60,877 nucleotides of DNA from Opitutales bacterium (GTDB lineage: Bacteria > Verrucomicrobiota > Verrucomicrobiia > Opitutales > Oceanipulchritudinaceae): positions 1-60,877 of the forward strand of contig JAFIGH010000019.1 of the NCBI GenBank assembly GCA_020831525.1, written 5' to 3'. The position numbers and the translations under genes were made by a program. Below the pieces are notes generated by a model. That model ran no database searches and had not been told where the DNA came from. It saw only the letters and a list, made by a program, of their open reading frames with translations. This document shows positions 60,768 to 60,877 of the stretch, one piece after another (the stretch's first letter is position 1; each line of letters opens with the position of its first letter).

Positions 60768-60877
60768 ATGTCACAGGAAAGAATCAAGAGTCCGGAGTCC
60801 GGTGTTTATCATATTACCTCGCGTGTGGTGCAGAAGCGGCGTTTGCTGGGGGAGAACCAGCGGGACGTATGGGTGCG
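60768..60877 (+). CDS. REP-associated Y1 transposase, 5' fragment cut by window edge
   Basis: From ATG 60768 the 36 codons MSQERIKSPESGVYHITSRV followed by VQKRRLLGENQRDVWV resemble the N-terminus of REP-associated IS200/IS605-like tyrosine transposases (VYHITSRV is the first block holding the metal-binding His). Only the start is in the window, so catalytic Tyr and the rest cannot be checked. Confidence 0.6.
   Translation, partial: MSQERIKSPESGVYHITSRVVQKRRLLGENQRDVWV

Overview
This 60.9 kb window is GC-rich, gene-dense bacterial chromosome. No rRNA, tRNA, CRISPR array or complete insertion sequence was recognised. The gene content points to the phylum Verrucomicrobiota, most likely Opitutae-like. 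Reasons: the exported proteins carry PEP-CTERM, tryptophan-rich 'HGWLYV'-type or 'YRQWLRRHF...'-type C-terminal tails; there is a sulfatase locus; ribosomal proteins S11 and L17 carry low-complexity extensions; and many genes lack a clear Shine-Dalgarno. The taxonomic placement is inference from protein style, not a computed phylogeny.

Layout. 0.7-8.2 kb: phosphofructokinase, a VapBC toxin-antitoxin pair, a HAD phosphatase, a TraB/GumN protein, a membrane protein, miaB and an exported TolB-like propeller. 8.3-11.2 kb: an AraC regulator facing a phytanoyl-CoA dioxygenase-like/UroD-like pair. 11.2-16.3 kb: a decayed region with a broken ice-binding-type gene and a frameshifted LysR gene, then two small membrane proteins and a 14-repeat propeller protein. 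16.7-26.8 kb: an ABC exporter, an SDR, a redoxin/cytochrome-copper oxygenase-like pair, a HEPN-MNT toxin-antitoxin pair behind a lipoprotein gene, kdsD and a pseudopilin. 27-38.4 kb is the core block: yajC-secDF-recJ, pspABC with a divergent pspF and a sigma-54-type promoter, and the alpha operon rpsM-rpsK-rpsD-rpoA-rplQ ending in a strong terminator.

38.6-47.4 kb: an exported cyclophilin, then a LacI-type regulator facing two paralogous exported proteins, a sulfatase and a 1014-residue LamG/beta-helix protein. This is a plausible small polysaccharide-use locus. 47.5-60.9 kb: recD2, a three-gene cassette (RimK-like ligase, seven-helix inactive-transglutaminase protein, retropepsin-like lipoprotein), tcdA, two flavin amine-oxidase-like enzymes, a PlsC-like acyltransferase, menA, trxA, a GT2 glycosyltransferase with an extra domain, and the first codons of a REP-type transposase cut by the window edge.

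The observations most worth following are the two broken genes, the paralogue pair that differs only in its C-terminal tail, the envelope-tethered RimK-like cassette, and the Psp regulation site. No obviously new defence or mobile system was found.
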